Of a DNA stretch of 64,000 nucleotides, positions 22,697 through 32,912 are shown piece by piece. A program made the translations under genes and the position numbers. Each line of letters begins with the position of its first letter. Position 1 is the stretch's first letter. The notes under the pieces are model-generated. The model had not been told where the DNA came from. It made no database searches and was given only the letters and a program-made list of their open reading frames with translations. Source of the stretch: Argyresthia goedartella (Eukaryota > Arthropoda > Insecta > Lepidoptera > Argyresthiidae); contig OX463815.1 of NCBI GenBank assembly GCA_949825045.1, positions 18,655,231 to 18,719,230 of the forward strand, read 5' to 3'.

Positions 22697-23836
22697 ATGG
22701 AGACTAAGTGTGGTGGTTGTGAGGGAGTGATCTATGATATTGATTTTATGGAATGTTGTCAACAAACATGCAAAAAGATGTATCATCACAAGTGTTTGTC
22801 GATAACAACGGAGATATTCCAGAATTTTACGCAAGAAGAGAAGGATAAATGGGTATGTCCAGATTGTGTGCGTAATAAACCTAAAGGAGATAATTCTGAC
22901 ACTCCTATCAGAGCGAACATTGTGATGAATAAAACGTTCACACCTGGGAGTCGTTTTGAGTATGTAAACAAAGAACGCGGCGGCGGCAGCGGCTGCGATG
23001 GAAGTATTTACCCTATTCAAGACGAGTCAGTGATAGATACCGAAAAAAAGATCTTGGATGAGTTGCGGCAGTTCAGGCTAGAAATGGAATCTAGAATGGA
23101 CAGTCAAAAAAAGGATTATGCAAGTCTTGAGAGCCGATTCTCTAAAACAGAAACAGAGTTGCGAGAGTTGAAAAATATTTTGAAGGTAGTTCAACAAAAA
23201 GCGGACAAAGTTGATGAGTTACAAAAACAAAATGATTTTCTCAAGAATAGGAATAAGCAATTAGAAGGTGGTCTCAAAACAGTAATTCCAGTATGTTCTA
23301 CACTGCAAGTACCCGAGGAGCCTAAAAAATCATTTGCGACCGTAGCCGCTAATCAAACTTCGAGCAATACAAAAGCAACGGTTGTGGCCACGAAACAAGC
23401 AAACTCACCGCAAGTGGATGTTGCTCGGAACTCGACCTCAGAATGCCATACTCTGAAAAAGGTAGAGAAGGAGGATAGCTGGACAGTGATAAAGAAGAAG
23501 CAAAGGAAGTATCCTAACACAGAAGTCAAAAGAGGAAATGCTAGTTTTGTCGATATTCAAGGAACGGAAAAGAAGAAATTCTTACATGTTTGGCGCTTAA
23601 AATTGCAGACTACCATTGAAAGCTTAGAAAAGCACGTAAAAGTTATTTTAGGAGAGGATACTTCCGTAAAAATTGACAAAATTCACCACAAAACGGAACG
23701 GGATTACACATCATTTATTATCGGAGTACCGGAGAGTCTTTATGATAAATTGTGCCATGAAGATAATTGGGATAAGAAGATAGAATTTTGCGAATGGATT
23801 TGGTTTCGCCAATCATCGAACAAACCACAAAAATAA
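22697..23836 (+). CDS. LINE ORF1 protein: PHD-like zinc finger, coiled coil, C-terminal nucleic-acid-binding region
   Basis: The 379-residue protein starts at ATG 22697. Residues 5-60 form a PHD-type zinc-finger pattern: CGGC, CCQQTC, HHKC and CPDC. Residues about 115-195 are a charged heptad-rich helix (LDELRQFRLEMESRM, ELRELKNILKVVQQKAD) likely to form a coiled coil and trimerise the protein. A Ser/Thr-rich linker follows, then a C-terminal domain (about 295-379, KFLHVWRLKLQTTIESLEKHV, YTSFIIGVPESLYDKL) that resembles the RRM-like or C-terminal domain of LINE ORF1 proteins. In this class ORF1p binds the element RNA and forms the RNP with the ORF2 product. It ends at TAA 23834, with the ORF2 frame open from 23784, so the two frames overlap by about 50 nt. 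Confidence 0.85.
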   Translation: METKCGGCEGVIYDIDFMECCQQTCKKMYHHKCLSITTEIFQNFTQEEKDKWVCPDCVRNKPKGDNSDTPIRANIVMNKTFTPGSRFEYVNKERGGGSGCDGSIYPIQDESVIDTEKKILDELRQFRLEMESRMDSQKKDYASLESRFSKTETELRELKNILKVVQQKADKVDELQKQNDFLKNRNKQLEGGLKTVIPVCSTLQVPEEPKKSFATVAANQTSSNTKATVVATKQANSPQVDVARNSTSECHTLKKVEKEDSWTVIKKKQRKYPNTEVKRGNASFVDIQGTEKKKFLHVWRLKLQTTIESLEKHVKVILGEDTSVKIDKIHHKTERDYTSFIIGVPESLYDKLCHEDNWDKKIEFCEWIWFRQSSNKPQK

Positions 23837-23990
23837 GACCGACCATAAACTTGGAGTAGCACTTTTAGTGGCCGCACCCCGGTTAGAGCCGTGCGATGTG
23901 AGCAAGTCCGCGCCCCCCGCGCCCGCGCCCGCGCCCTCCGCGCCCGCGCCTGCACAGCGTGATAGCCCGGCACTCACCTGTGATGCGACA

Positions 23991-26849
23991 ATGGATAAGC
24001 GCCACTTAAGTATTACGCATCAAAACCTCCAAGGACTACCCGGCAAGGAACTGGTTTTGGAATTGTTTCTTAATAATTCTGACACGGATGTTATTTGCGT
24101 TACTGAACACTGGTTAAAGCAAAATATGATGTCGTTCAACATAAATAATTACAAAATTGTTAGTTGCTATAATAGAAGAACTGCAGATAGGGGTGGTTCC
24201 TTAATCTTAGTAAATAATAGTTTAAAGGTTAAACCACGGCTAGATATTGTTTCACTTACTGTTGAAAGACAAGTTGAGATAGCTTGTGTTGAGTTACCTA
24301 GTCATGTTATTGTGTGTGTCTACAGACCTCCCAGGGATGAGAAAGGGCATGGCAACTTTGACATTTTTGAAAAAACAATGGAGGAAGTTCTCTCAAAATT
24401 AATTAATAACAAAAAAAAAGTTGTCGTTTGTGGTGATTTTAATGTGGATTTGCTTGCTGATACAACAATGAAGCAACGAATATTAATTTTATTTAAATCT
24501 TTTAATTTATTTCATGTTTTTTCAGAACCGACCAGAATAACTCTTAATAGCAAAACCTGCTTAGACAACGTTTTCTGTAATTGTGATTTTACAAGTAAAC
24601 ATGTGATCAACTGCTTGCCCTCTGATCACAGCGGTCAAACCATCACATTCCCAATTACTTGTGAAGCTAAGCCTGATCCATCATTTTATAGGCCTATTAC
24701 ATCCCATAGGCTTAGAACGTATAGGGAAAACTTAGATAATAGCTTGCCAGTCCCAGACTTTAATGAACAGGACACGAACAAGATATATTCAGACTTCTTC
24801 AATATTATAAAAACAGAATTCTATAAAGTTTTTAAACTAAAGAAGGTCTTCGACAATAACGGTAAGTCTAGATTTAGTGACTGGGCAACTATTGGAATTC
24901 GTAAAAGTAGAGTCACATTGTATGATCTTTATGATCAAAAAACCTATAATATTGACACAAAATTTCATGAGTACGTTAGAAAATATTCTAAAACTTTCAA
25001 GATAGTCTGTAGAGCCGCAAAATCTTTACACATTAATGAAAAAATAAAAAATTCTAATAATAAATCGAAAACCGTTTGGCAAATTATAAACCGCGAAACT
25101 GGCAAAGTTATACCTCGGAATAATGATTTCTGCTTAAAGATAGGTGATGATGTTATTAAGAACAACGCTGAGGTAGCTCAAGCATTTGAGACATTCTTTA
25201 CAAATATACCCATACTCACGACAGAGCATCTAAACTCATCCCCAAATGAAGCGCAGATATTATTAAAAAGCAACACTATCACCAGTATTGTAGACTTTGA
25301 ATTTAGTCATGTATATCCAAAGGACATTGTCAAATCATTCGGGTTACTTAACTTAAAAAATACTGAAGATCTGTGGGGTATGTCAGTAAAAGTAATTGAT
25401 TCAGTGATTCTGGTTATAGCCCCACACTTAGCTTATATATTCAACAAGTGTGTTGACGATGGAGCGTTCCCAGACCTCATGAAGCATAGTAAACTGATAC
25501 CTCTGTTCAAGTCAGGAGATAAAGGTGATCCTTCAAACTTCAGACCAATATCAGTACTTCCAGCACTTAGTAAGATATTTGAAAAAATTATACTTAATCA
25601 AATGCTGTCTCATTTTAACTATACGAAACAACTTCACGCTAAACAATTCGGTTTTACTAGGGGTAAATCAACAACGGATGCAGGTGTTACCCTTATTACG
25701 ACTATTTTCTCTGCGTGGGAGGGGGCACAAGATGCTGTTGGCATTTTTTGCGATTTGTCGAAGGCATTTGACTGTGTTGATCATGATACGCTACTAATGA
25801 AACTGAATCATTACGGTGTTAGAAATAGATCGTTAGATTTACTAGAATCGTATTTGAGCAATAGAGTGCAAAAGACAGAAATTAACGGCACTAAATCTGA
25901 TGGATCGGGTGTGAAAATAGGCGTTCCACAAGGTTCCATATTAGGCCCTTTCTTGTTCCTGGTCTATATTAATGATCTGCCTTTTATGGTGGAAAGATTT
26001 GCTGATACAGTGTTGTTTGCTGATGATACTTCATTGGTTTTCAAGGTGGAAAGACAAAAAGAAAATTTCGATGATATTAATAACGTATTGTCATTAACCT
26101 TGAATTGGTTTACAATTAATAATTTATTACTAAACGCTAGTAAAACGAAGTGTATAAAGTTCTCTCTTCCAAGCGTTAGGCAGGTTGAGACGAGTTTAGT
26201 GATGGACGGGAAGTCTTTGGAATTAGTAAATGACACAAAGTTCCTTGGAGTAACTATTGACTGCAAATTGCAGTGGGGACCGCACATTGATAAATTGGCG
26301 GGCAGATTAAGTTCAGCGGCATACGCTGTTAGGAGCATTAGACAGCACACGGATGTGGCTACAGCTAGGTTAGTCTATTTTAGTTATTTTCACAGTGTTA
26401 TGTCCTATGGTATCTTGTTGTGGGGGAAGGCAGCAGATATTCAAACTATTTTTATTTTACAAAAAAGAGCTATTCGAGCAATTTATAATTTAAAGCGCAG
26501 AGACTCCCTAAGAGAACTTTTTAAAGAAATTAACATACTGACTGTAGCAAGTCAATATATTTTCGAAAATATAATGTATGTACGTAAGAACCTTGGAACT
26601 TATCCCAAAATAAGCGATAGCTGTGATATTAACCTAAGAAATAATCACCGACTTGTTACACCCCGGTTTAGACTCGCAAAGGTTAGCAATTCCTTTAAAG
26701 GTCAATGTATTATCTTCTACAACAAGATACCTCTGGAGATTTTGAATTTGCCTTTTGAGCAATTCAAAAACCGTATAAAAAGAACTTTGTTTAAAAAGGG
26801 ATACTATGATATCCAACAATATATTAATGATGAGAACGCTTGGAACTAA
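23991..26849 (+). CDS. LINE ORF2 protein: APE endonuclease and reverse transcriptase, intact
   Basis: About 952 residues from the first in-frame ATG at 23991. Endonuclease: ITHQNLQGLPGKE, VICVTEHWL (catalytic Glu), VCVYRPPR, VVVCGDFNVD, KTCLDNVF, PSDHSGQ (catalytic His). RT: LIPLFKSGDKGDPSNFRPIS, KQFGFTRGKSTTDAG, IFCDLSKAFDCVDHDTL, VPQGSILGPFLFLVYINDLP, VLFADDTSLVF (FADD at about residues 676-679), LLNASKTKCIKF and FLGVTIDCKLQWGPHI. A helical thumb and C-terminal region follow, ending INDENAWN. There is no RNase H domain or CCHC knuckle. The enzyme would nick target DNA and prime reverse transcription there (target-primed reverse transcription). The frame is open upstream to 23784, and a Pro/Ala run (23907-23952) lies before the ATG; no ATG occurs in that stretch. 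All catalytic residues are present, so it may be functional. Confidence 0.92.
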   Translation: MDKRHLSITHQNLQGLPGKELVLELFLNNSDTDVICVTEHWLKQNMMSFNINNYKIVSCYNRRTADRGGSLILVNNSLKVKPRLDIVSLTVERQVEIACVELPSHVIVCVYRPPRDEKGHGNFDIFEKTMEEVLSKLINNKKKVVVCGDFNVDLLADTTMKQRILILFKSFNLFHVFSEPTRITLNSKTCLDNVFCNCDFTSKHVINCLPSDHSGQTITFPITCEAKPDPSFYRPITSHRLRTYRENLDNSLPVPDFNEQDTNKIYSDFFNIIKTEFYKVFKLKKVFDNNGKSRFSDWATIGIRKSRVTLYDLYDQKTYNIDTKFHEYVRKYSKTFKIVCRAAKSLHINEKIKNSNNKSKTVWQIINRETGKVIPRNNDFCLKIGDDVIKNNAEVAQAFETFFTNIPILTTEHLNSSPNEAQILLKSNTITSIVDFEFSHVYPKDIVKSFGLLNLKNTEDLWGMSVKVIDSVILVIAPHLAYIFNKCVDDGAFPDLMKHSKLIPLFKSGDKGDPSNFRPISVLPALSKIFEKIILNQMLSHFNYTKQLHAKQFGFTRGKSTTDAGVTLITTIFSAWEGAQDAVGIFCDLSKAFDCVDHDTLLMKLNHYGVRNRSLDLLESYLSNRVQKTEINGTKSDGSGVKIGVPQGSILGPFLFLVYINDLPFMVERFADTVLFADDTSLVFKVERQKENFDDINNVLSLTLNWFTINNLLLNASKTKCIKFSLPSVRQVETSLVMDGKSLELVNDTKFLGVTIDCKLQWGPHIDKLAGRLSSAAYAVRSIRQHTDVATARLVYFSYFHSVMSYGILLWGKAADIQTIFILQKRAIRAIYNLKRRDSLRELFKEINILTVASQYIFENIMYVRKNLGTYPKISDSCDINLRNNHRLVTPRFRLAKVSNSFKGQCIIFYNKIPLEILNLPFEQFKNRIKRTLFKKGYYDIQQYINDENAWN

Positions 26850-27060
26850 CACTGAACTCAATGTTAATATTATTTTAATAGTTATCTCTGTAAGTCAATC
26901 TGTGGGAGTTTCTTGCCCTTCTTTCCCCACAGTGGTCCAATGTAAAGAAGAGGCAAAATGACGTGTACTAAGTATATTTTTAATATCTACAGTAATAAAG
27001 AACTTTGAACTTGAACTTGAACTTGAACTTGATTACATGCTTTCGAAAGTCCAAAATAAA

Positions 27061-27265
27061 GGGGTGCTATTAAGCACCCCGTTATTTTTTTTATTTTTTT
27101 TTTTGTGTATAAATCGTAAAGCGGTTTACAGAATACATCTACATACCAGGTTTCATCTATGAAGTCTTGATAGTTTCGGAATATAGTTGCTGTGACATAC
27201 GGACAGACGGACAGACAGACATGACGAAACTATAAAGGTTCCCTGTTTCTCTGCGGAACCCTAAA
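27061..27265 (-). repeat. hairpin and GGAACCC-type repeat arm
   Basis: Starts with a perfect hairpin GGGGTGCTATTAAGCACCCC (27061-27080), then T-runs, ACGGACAGACGGACAGACAG and GCGGAACCCTAAAAA near 27255. Reverse-complement relative of the MITE-like family at 7748. Confidence 0.45.
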
Positions 27266-27284
27266 AATAACGACGTAGCACACA

Positions 27285-27400
27285 TAATTTTTTCTCGCAA
27301 CTTAAATGGTATCAATTGGTTATTACATATTGACAACACTGTGTTGTGAGGCCGGTCCACACTGGACAAATGTGGTGAACGAAAGCAACTGACTCAAACA
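27285..27400 (+). repeat. dispersed repeat shared with 34890-34990
   Basis: Shares AAATGGTAT(C/T)AATTGGTT, TTGACA(A/G)CACTG and TGAGGCCG(C)GTCCA with 34905-34970. Probably the end of a DNA transposon such as the one carrying the DDE remnant at 34990-35800. Confidence 0.45.
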
Positions 27401-27514
27401 AAAAAGTCTGTTTCCTAATTCATAATATAATTATTTCGTCTGATAAGCGTTATCTTTTATTTTACAGGTATTTCCTTAAGTTCTGAGGCATAATCTGAAT
27501 CTAGGTTTCTCGGG

Positions 27515-28300
27515 TAATTGGTTTCATACTCCATGTACAGAACCAGGTGCATTTATGAGCTTGTGTGTGGTATTGACAGAAAATGCAGTCGGGTTATTTA
27601 TTTTTATAATAATTCATGTGTTTGAGTAATACATTGTACTCATAGCCACGTTTTGGTTTCTTTCAATATTCTTTAAAAAATAATAGCCGCGTGATCTATG
27701 GATTATATGATTAACTTAGCAAGGACGACACAAAACGCGATTGAAAAAATGTTGATTAATGTTTTTTTAATGAAAAGCGGGTATTTACGATTTTCTTACA
27801 CGTTTTGACACCTGAATATTACAAAACAAACGATTGCTCTATAGAGCCGTCTGTACTAAAGCCCTTCACGTCCTCTCGGAAATTTCTAGGTTTTTGCGAT
27901 CTTTCAAATACACTTGACACTGGCAAAATTAACCACAAAAGAAATTAGTACGCCAAATAAAAAGAAGAAAAAATGCTCTGCCAATTGATAATAACATCTA
28001 AGATCGGTCCGCTCCGAAATTTCGGCAATTTCGGCTTATTTTTCGTACTGATTTCTGGTTTACCTGTTGTTTACCTGAACTTCGATATCTGCTTACCTGT
28101 TTACCTCGGCTTTGTCACAATGGATACCGATCCAGAACCCACTACTACTACCCATTCTGTTACCCAAAGAGATTGTTATAATAAATCAAAGATATTTAAT
28201 TTTCATTTAGAATACAAATCAAAGAATAGTGCAATTAATTTTGTTATCATTTTTAACTTTATTATATTTCACTGCTGTTAGTCATACGTAACGCACACTT
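27515..28300. repeat. repeat fragments; part of a DDE transposase-related repeat
   Basis: 27515-27605 belongs to the CCGCACCAATAA family (TTTCATACTCCATGTAC, CCAGGTGCATTTATGAG). 28030-28160 matches the minus strand at 35690-35820: both encode GFVTMDTDPEPT next to TTCGTACTGA and GAACTTCGATAT-like DNA. No complete gene. Confidence 0.45.
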
Positions 28301-28689
28301 ATATTTCATCTTTAGTCTTGATATATGTGCACGCTATTCTCGTTATACCAAATCTAGGTTTCTTTCTTTCAGCTAATGACTGTGTTTTACCTATATCTAT
28401 CTATTTCCTCCCTAGCGCTCTACTAAATTGACTGTATCGTGTTTGCTAAGAACTGTCCCTTAAATGGTGCTTTGGCTAATATATTATGTTCGGTCGAAGA
28501 TCGTGCTTTTATTCATCACTGCTTCGCATCCCATATCTACTAGCTAACGCAATCAAGCAAGGACCGCAAGGATAAATACAACACCTAGTTTACTCTAATA
28601 CACCATACACTAAACTCAATCACGCTCACGTGGACACGCCTTGTGTCAAATGTCATAGTGACAGTATTTTTTTTCGGCATATGACTACG

Positions 28690-30060
28690 AAATAGATTTT
28701 ACCTGTAGCGACCATTGGTTGGTGAGAACCACATTCAGGTATAAGCTGCCTAAAGAAAGAGTGAAACTGATCACCTCAACTGCTCCGAAATACGACCCGA
28801 ACAGCTACAAATTCCTACAAAAGAAGTTTTAGCTGGAACTGAACTCTTTCGATGGGCTAACGTAGGAGAACCAGAATGTGGACTCACTAAATCACAAGCT
28901 CTTCTCTATATTAAAATCTACCACCGAGAAGCACATAGGGGGGAGAATATCACCTAAGGAGGCAAAATTGCCTCCCGACAGGCTGTCTCTATTATCTAAG
29001 AGAAGGTAAATGAAAAACAGCACCACATGACACCTAAGAGAGCTTAACAACACCAATTAGGTTGTTAGAAAGGTGGTCCACAAAGACGTCAGGGCTTGTA
29101 ACACCCGTATTATTGCCAAGACAATCGAGGACAAACGGCACCCAAAAGTATCAAAGGAAGCTGAACAGAAACAAGAGATAAGTAAGCTTACGGATACAGT
29201 CGGAAATATTGTGACGGATTGAGACAAATTATAAAGATAGTTGAAGAGTTTTACGGGAACTTAAACGCATCCAAAGCGCCCGAACCAGACTCTCCAGACC
29301 CAGCGGACCCTAGAGCAGCACCAGGTGAGCGTAGCGAAGACAGCGACCTACTAACTTCTAACGGAGCACGCATGTCGCAGCTCAGGTTTGAGGATGACCT
29401 CATTGTCGATGCCGAATGCGTCTCAGATCTCCAACATATGCTCGCAGAATTGCAAGAAGCTTCCCTAAAAGTCGGTCTCAGGATAAACATGTCCCAAAAC
29501 AAGACCATGACGAATTGCCTACTAAATGTGCCGGCCATAATGACTGGTGGTCAGCAATCTTGGACATCGTTTATCCTTTAGCCGAGATGCACAGGTAAAG
29601 GAGATCGACAGACCCGTCGGATTAGGGTGGGCTGCTTACGGAAAACTAAGCGATGTCTTCAAATCCTCACTCCCACAATGCCTGAAGACCAAGGTGTATA
29701 ACCAATGTTTCTTGCCCATACTCAGTTATGGAGCCAAAACGTGGACAGTCACAAAGCATATTGTGAATACTATAAAAGTAGCACAAAGAGCGATGGAGCG
29801 TTCCATGTTGGGTATCTCTCTCGTTTACAGTGTGCCAAACGTAGAAATTCGACGGAAAACGAAGGTCGCAGATATAGGCAAACGGATATGGAGATTGAGG
29901 TAGAGATGGGCGGGTCACTTTGCTAGACAGGAAGACGTACGGTGGACCAAAGCAGTCACAGAGTAGTGGCCAAGAGGAGCGACAAGGCCAGTGGGAAGAC
30001 CAACAGCCCGATGGTCCGACGCTATCACCAAGTCGTCGGGATCCGTCGTATGGTTTATCG
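28690..30060 (+). pseudogene. RTE-like LINE, broken, RT core partly deleted
   Basis: Endonuclease end at about 28695: DFTCSDHWLVRTTFRYKLPK, with the S-D-H motif. From 29219: IIKIVEEFYGNL, then an abrupt jump to MSQLRFEDDLIVDAE with LQHMLAELQEASLKVGLRIN, the RTE-type catalytic block in which the usual F-A-D-D reads F-E-D-D. From about 29550 in other frames: GLGWAAYGKLSDVF, VYNQCFLPILSYGAKTWTVT, AQRAMERSMLGISL, RWRWAGHFARQEDVRWT and VGRPTARWSDAI, the signature RTE C-terminus. Frameshifts, the altered box and the missing fingers/palm segment show it is inactive. Confidence 0.85.
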
Positions 30061-30242
30061 TCGTAAATCCAGTCCAGTTATTTGTTTGTAAAATTATTGC
30101 AAAAAAAACTACAAACCGTTGTCATGGCCAAGTGCGATTCGCAGTCGAATATAAATTGTTGCGTATTACCAAGATTTTGTCTGTTAAACACTGAATCTAC
30201 AACAAAACTTGAAAGAAAGACGAATCTTCTTCCTTTACTTTT

Positions 30243-30505
30243 GACGACCGGTTTAGCCTAACGGGTAGTGGACCCTGCCTACGAAGCTGACGGTCCTGGG
30301 TTCTAATCTCGGGAAGGGAAAATATTTCAATGATGAGCATGAAAACTTGTTTCTTAGTCTTGGATTTTTTCTATGTTTTTACATAAGTATTGATCTCTAT
30401 TCAAGATATCGTCGACTAGTACCCATAAAACAAGCCTTGTTGAGCTTACTATGGGCCTAGTTCGATTTGTGTAAGATTTTCCTCTAATATTTATTTACTT
30501 AAACT
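30243..30505 (+). mobile_element. tRNA-derived SINE, copy 1
   Basis: Pol III promoter-like head: A box in TTTAGCCTAACGGGTAGTGG and B box GGTTCTAATCTC at 30299-30310. The body contains TCGTCGACTAGTACCCATAA and GGGCCTAGTTCGATTTGTGT. Copies 2 (30941-31195) and 3 (61622-61985) share head and body. Confidence 0.75.
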
Positions 30506-30696
30506 TCGTGTATATGTAAGTGCGTGCCATTATAGCCCTGTGCTTTAACAGAGCCATAATTTTGTCCTGAATTTCATTATTTCATTATAATCCGCTGGAT
30601 AAAAATGTGATTTTCACTTTCACTTTTCACTAAATGAGACTAAGGACATAGAGTTTTATTTCCTTAAAGTGTAATTTAGTGAAATTCGCGCAAGGC

Positions 30697-30780
30697 ACAC
30701 GCACAGCCCAGCTCGCTGTGGGTGGGGCCAGCGACACGCACAGCCCAGCTCGCTGTGGGTGGGGCCAGCGACACGCCAAA
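30697..30780. repeat. 37-bp GC-rich tandem duplication
   Basis: ACACGCACAGCCCAGCTCGC and the following CTGTGGGTGGGGCCAGCG occur twice with exact 37-bp spacing (30697 and 30734); a third copy starts with ACACGC at 30771. Confidence 0.9.
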
Positions 30781-30940
30781 CTTATTTGAAAATCGAACTT
30801 ATTCGAAAATTGAGCTGGGCACTGGGCAGCTGAATTAAACACATCTAAATAAAACAAAAGCCGCGATTATTGCACGAAGCGGCAATATATGTAGTAAAAC
30901 TGCAAATATTATATTATCATTCCACAACTAATATATCAAC

Positions 30941-31195
30941 GACGACCCGAACAGCCGAGTCGGCAGTGACACTGCCTACAAAGCCAAGGGTCCCGGGTTC
31001 GAGTCCCGGTGGGGGCAAATATTTGTTTCATGAAAACGGATGTTTGTACCCTAGTCATGGTTGTTTATCTATCTAAATATAATATTTATCTAAATAAGTA
31101 TCGTTGTCTAGTACCCAAGCTACTAGGAATCCTCCTTTGGGGCTAGATCAATGTGTGTAAATCACAATAGTGTACAAGGTATTATTATTAATATT
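30941..31195 (+). mobile_element. tRNA-derived SINE, copy 2
   Basis: A box region ACAGCCGAGTCGGCAGTGAC, B box GGTTCGAGTCC at 30996-31006, body TCGTTGTCTAGTACCCAAGC and GGGGCTAGATCAATGTGTGT, ending in ATTATTATTA. It does not fold into a tRNA acceptor stem. Confidence 0.8.
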
Positions 31196-31769
31196 ATCAA
31201 ACATCAGTTTTCACTTTTAATTTGAAATTTGCATTTTTTATAAAGTTTAAAATTTTCGTCACCAGTTACAAATTGTTCCAAAATTGCATCAGGTTCCTCA
31301 CCACAGAGACATTTGAAAAATGCGAACAAGCGTCGATACGCGCTTGTCTTTGAAGCGGCGTGAGAAGAGATGTGTTAAGGACTCAGTATTTACTGAAGGA
31401 TGGTTAAATAGCGTAAATAATCGTTAATGATAGCGAGTTTTTAGGAAAAATCGAGGTTGTAGACTTTTTACTTTACATTGCAGCCTTTACTCCACAATGG
31501 TTGATAAAGAGAAATACAGGTAGTTTGAGAATTTAGGGAGGGTGAAATGGTATGTTATGGAAATGGTATATTATTTGTTATGGAGGTTTTACATTACTTA
31601 CTATTGATTTCGGATAAATAGTCAGTATAATCGGCTATTTATGATTACTAGTTTAGTATTTTTTTAACATTTTATCTTATTTTTAAGCAAAGCAACCCAG
31701 AGTTTTGTTTACCACCTTCCAGCCCTATCCTCAGGTTCGCATTGTCGAGTGAAAATAACAGGATTTGTC
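31196..31769. other. no gene recognised
   Basis: AT-rich with no ORF, exon or repeat that I could match elsewhere in the window. Confidence 0.35.
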
Positions 31770-32070
31770 AGGACGAAGCATCTCAAGGTTCCGTGTTCCA
31801 CTTTTGAGCTCCATCATCATCACCTGATGACGAATCTTAAAAGTCGAAGACGGGTATACAAGTTAGCAGCTCAAAGTTCCGTCTCCTATCTTCCAGCTAT
31901 ATCATCATGATGATGATGAATGAAATTGTCTGATAAAATGAATAGATCTTGTCTCCAAGAATCTAACGAGCTCAATCTCGATGGGATTACTAGTAAGCAT
32001 CCCAGGGTTCCCTCTCCCAACTTCGAGTTCCATCAACAGACCAGCTTGATGGTACCACATGATTGTATTG
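31770..32070 (+). repeat. dispersed minisatellite-like repeat, several units
   Basis: Units around 31785-31830, 31885-31915 and 31965-32060 carry (A/T)GGTTCC(C/G)T..., GAGCTCCATCATCA or variants and CAGCTTGATGGTACCA, as at 12735 and 54535. Confidence 0.55.
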
Positions 32071-32382
32071 TTAATTAAAATACATAAACATACTAAGTTG
32101 CGTGATGATATAAGAACTAAAAGTACGCCTTATTTAAATTCTAAGATTTTAACAGAGAGACAATATTACTTAGTTGGTTATTTAGTTCGTTAGTTTCAGC
32201 TAGATTCCATAAAACGCTCCAATATCCCCCAAATATCCGGTAATTGCATAGTATGAAATCAAAGTTTAAGTTCCTCAAGTTTCGCTCAAAACTCAGTATC
32301 GATGATAAATACTCAGTAAATAGCCATTTTGGCTAGATACTACATACTAAATGTTATTTACTCGGACCGCCCATCTCTAGGC

Positions 32383-32912
32383 GTGAGTGAGAACCTACCT
32401 TGCACTGACCTTTATCTTGCCAAGATACTCATGAATTATTCTAAAAAGGGGGTTTCTAATACTCCAACTAATGCAGAAAGCTGTTTCTTCTTTAGTCTGG
32501 AATCTTCCAGTTATCATTTTTACACATTTTCGACCATAATCGATGTTGTTGGCTGCAAAGGCTGCAAAGGCAAAGGCTGGCTTGTTTTAATAAACCAATG
32601 CATTTATAAAACATGGTTTTTCAGGGCAACCTTCCCCGTGAACTGTAGACATCTCTTTCGTGTTGATTTGAGGCGTTTTTCCTTGCTTAGTGAGGAACTT
32701 TATGACAGCTCGAAACTCAATATTCTCCAAAATTTTTCCGTCATCGTTCCCGATCGACTGGTGTGAAGGATGAGAACTTTTAAATGAATGGGACTATTTA
32801 GTTGAAAGTTTTTGTTCATACTCTTTATGAGTCACTTATTAATAAGCATTAATCGATTTCCCCCCTCCATTACCTTAATTCCGCAGACTTTTGGACCTCC
32901 TCGTATAAACTA
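32383..32912 (-). pseudogene. mariner transposase N-terminal remnant
   Basis: On the minus strand from about 32750, one frame reads ILENIEFRAVIKFLTKQGKT and then KEMSTVHGEGCP, the first helix-turn-helix of mariner transposases. Further on, at about 32440-32385, IIHEYLGKIKVSAR matches the second HTH end. The middle is scrambled and the catalytic half is missing. The sequence TACGAGGAGGTCCAAAAGTC (inverse, ending near 32910) looks like the outer inverted repeat. Confidence 0.6.

Larger units (their letters stand above)
22561..27040 (+). mobile_element. CR1-like LINE with both ORFs intact
   Basis: A 4.5-kb non-LTR retrotransposon in the same orientation as the LRR gene. The probable 5' leader (about 22565-22696) contains two near-tandem TTCGAAGGCA modules. 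ORF1 (22697-23836) and ORF2 (23991-26849) have no internal lesions. The 3' UTR (26850-27005) is followed by TTGAACTTGAACTTGAACTTGAACTTG, a short-repeat tail typical of CR1-clade elements instead of poly(A). The exact 5' end and target-site duplication cannot be fixed by eye. It lies in the putative intron 1 of the LRR gene. Relatives in this window are 5885-6395, 7425-7672, 9181-11880 and 20593-20826. Confidence 0.85.

Noticed and set aside
30630..30857. 75-codon minus-strand ORF with GC-rich repeats
   Set aside because: Open only because of the 37-bp GC-rich tandem duplication; no homology.
32329..32766. 145-codon + strand ORF
   Set aside because: Starts with TTG, has no motif and is the complement of a mariner remnant.
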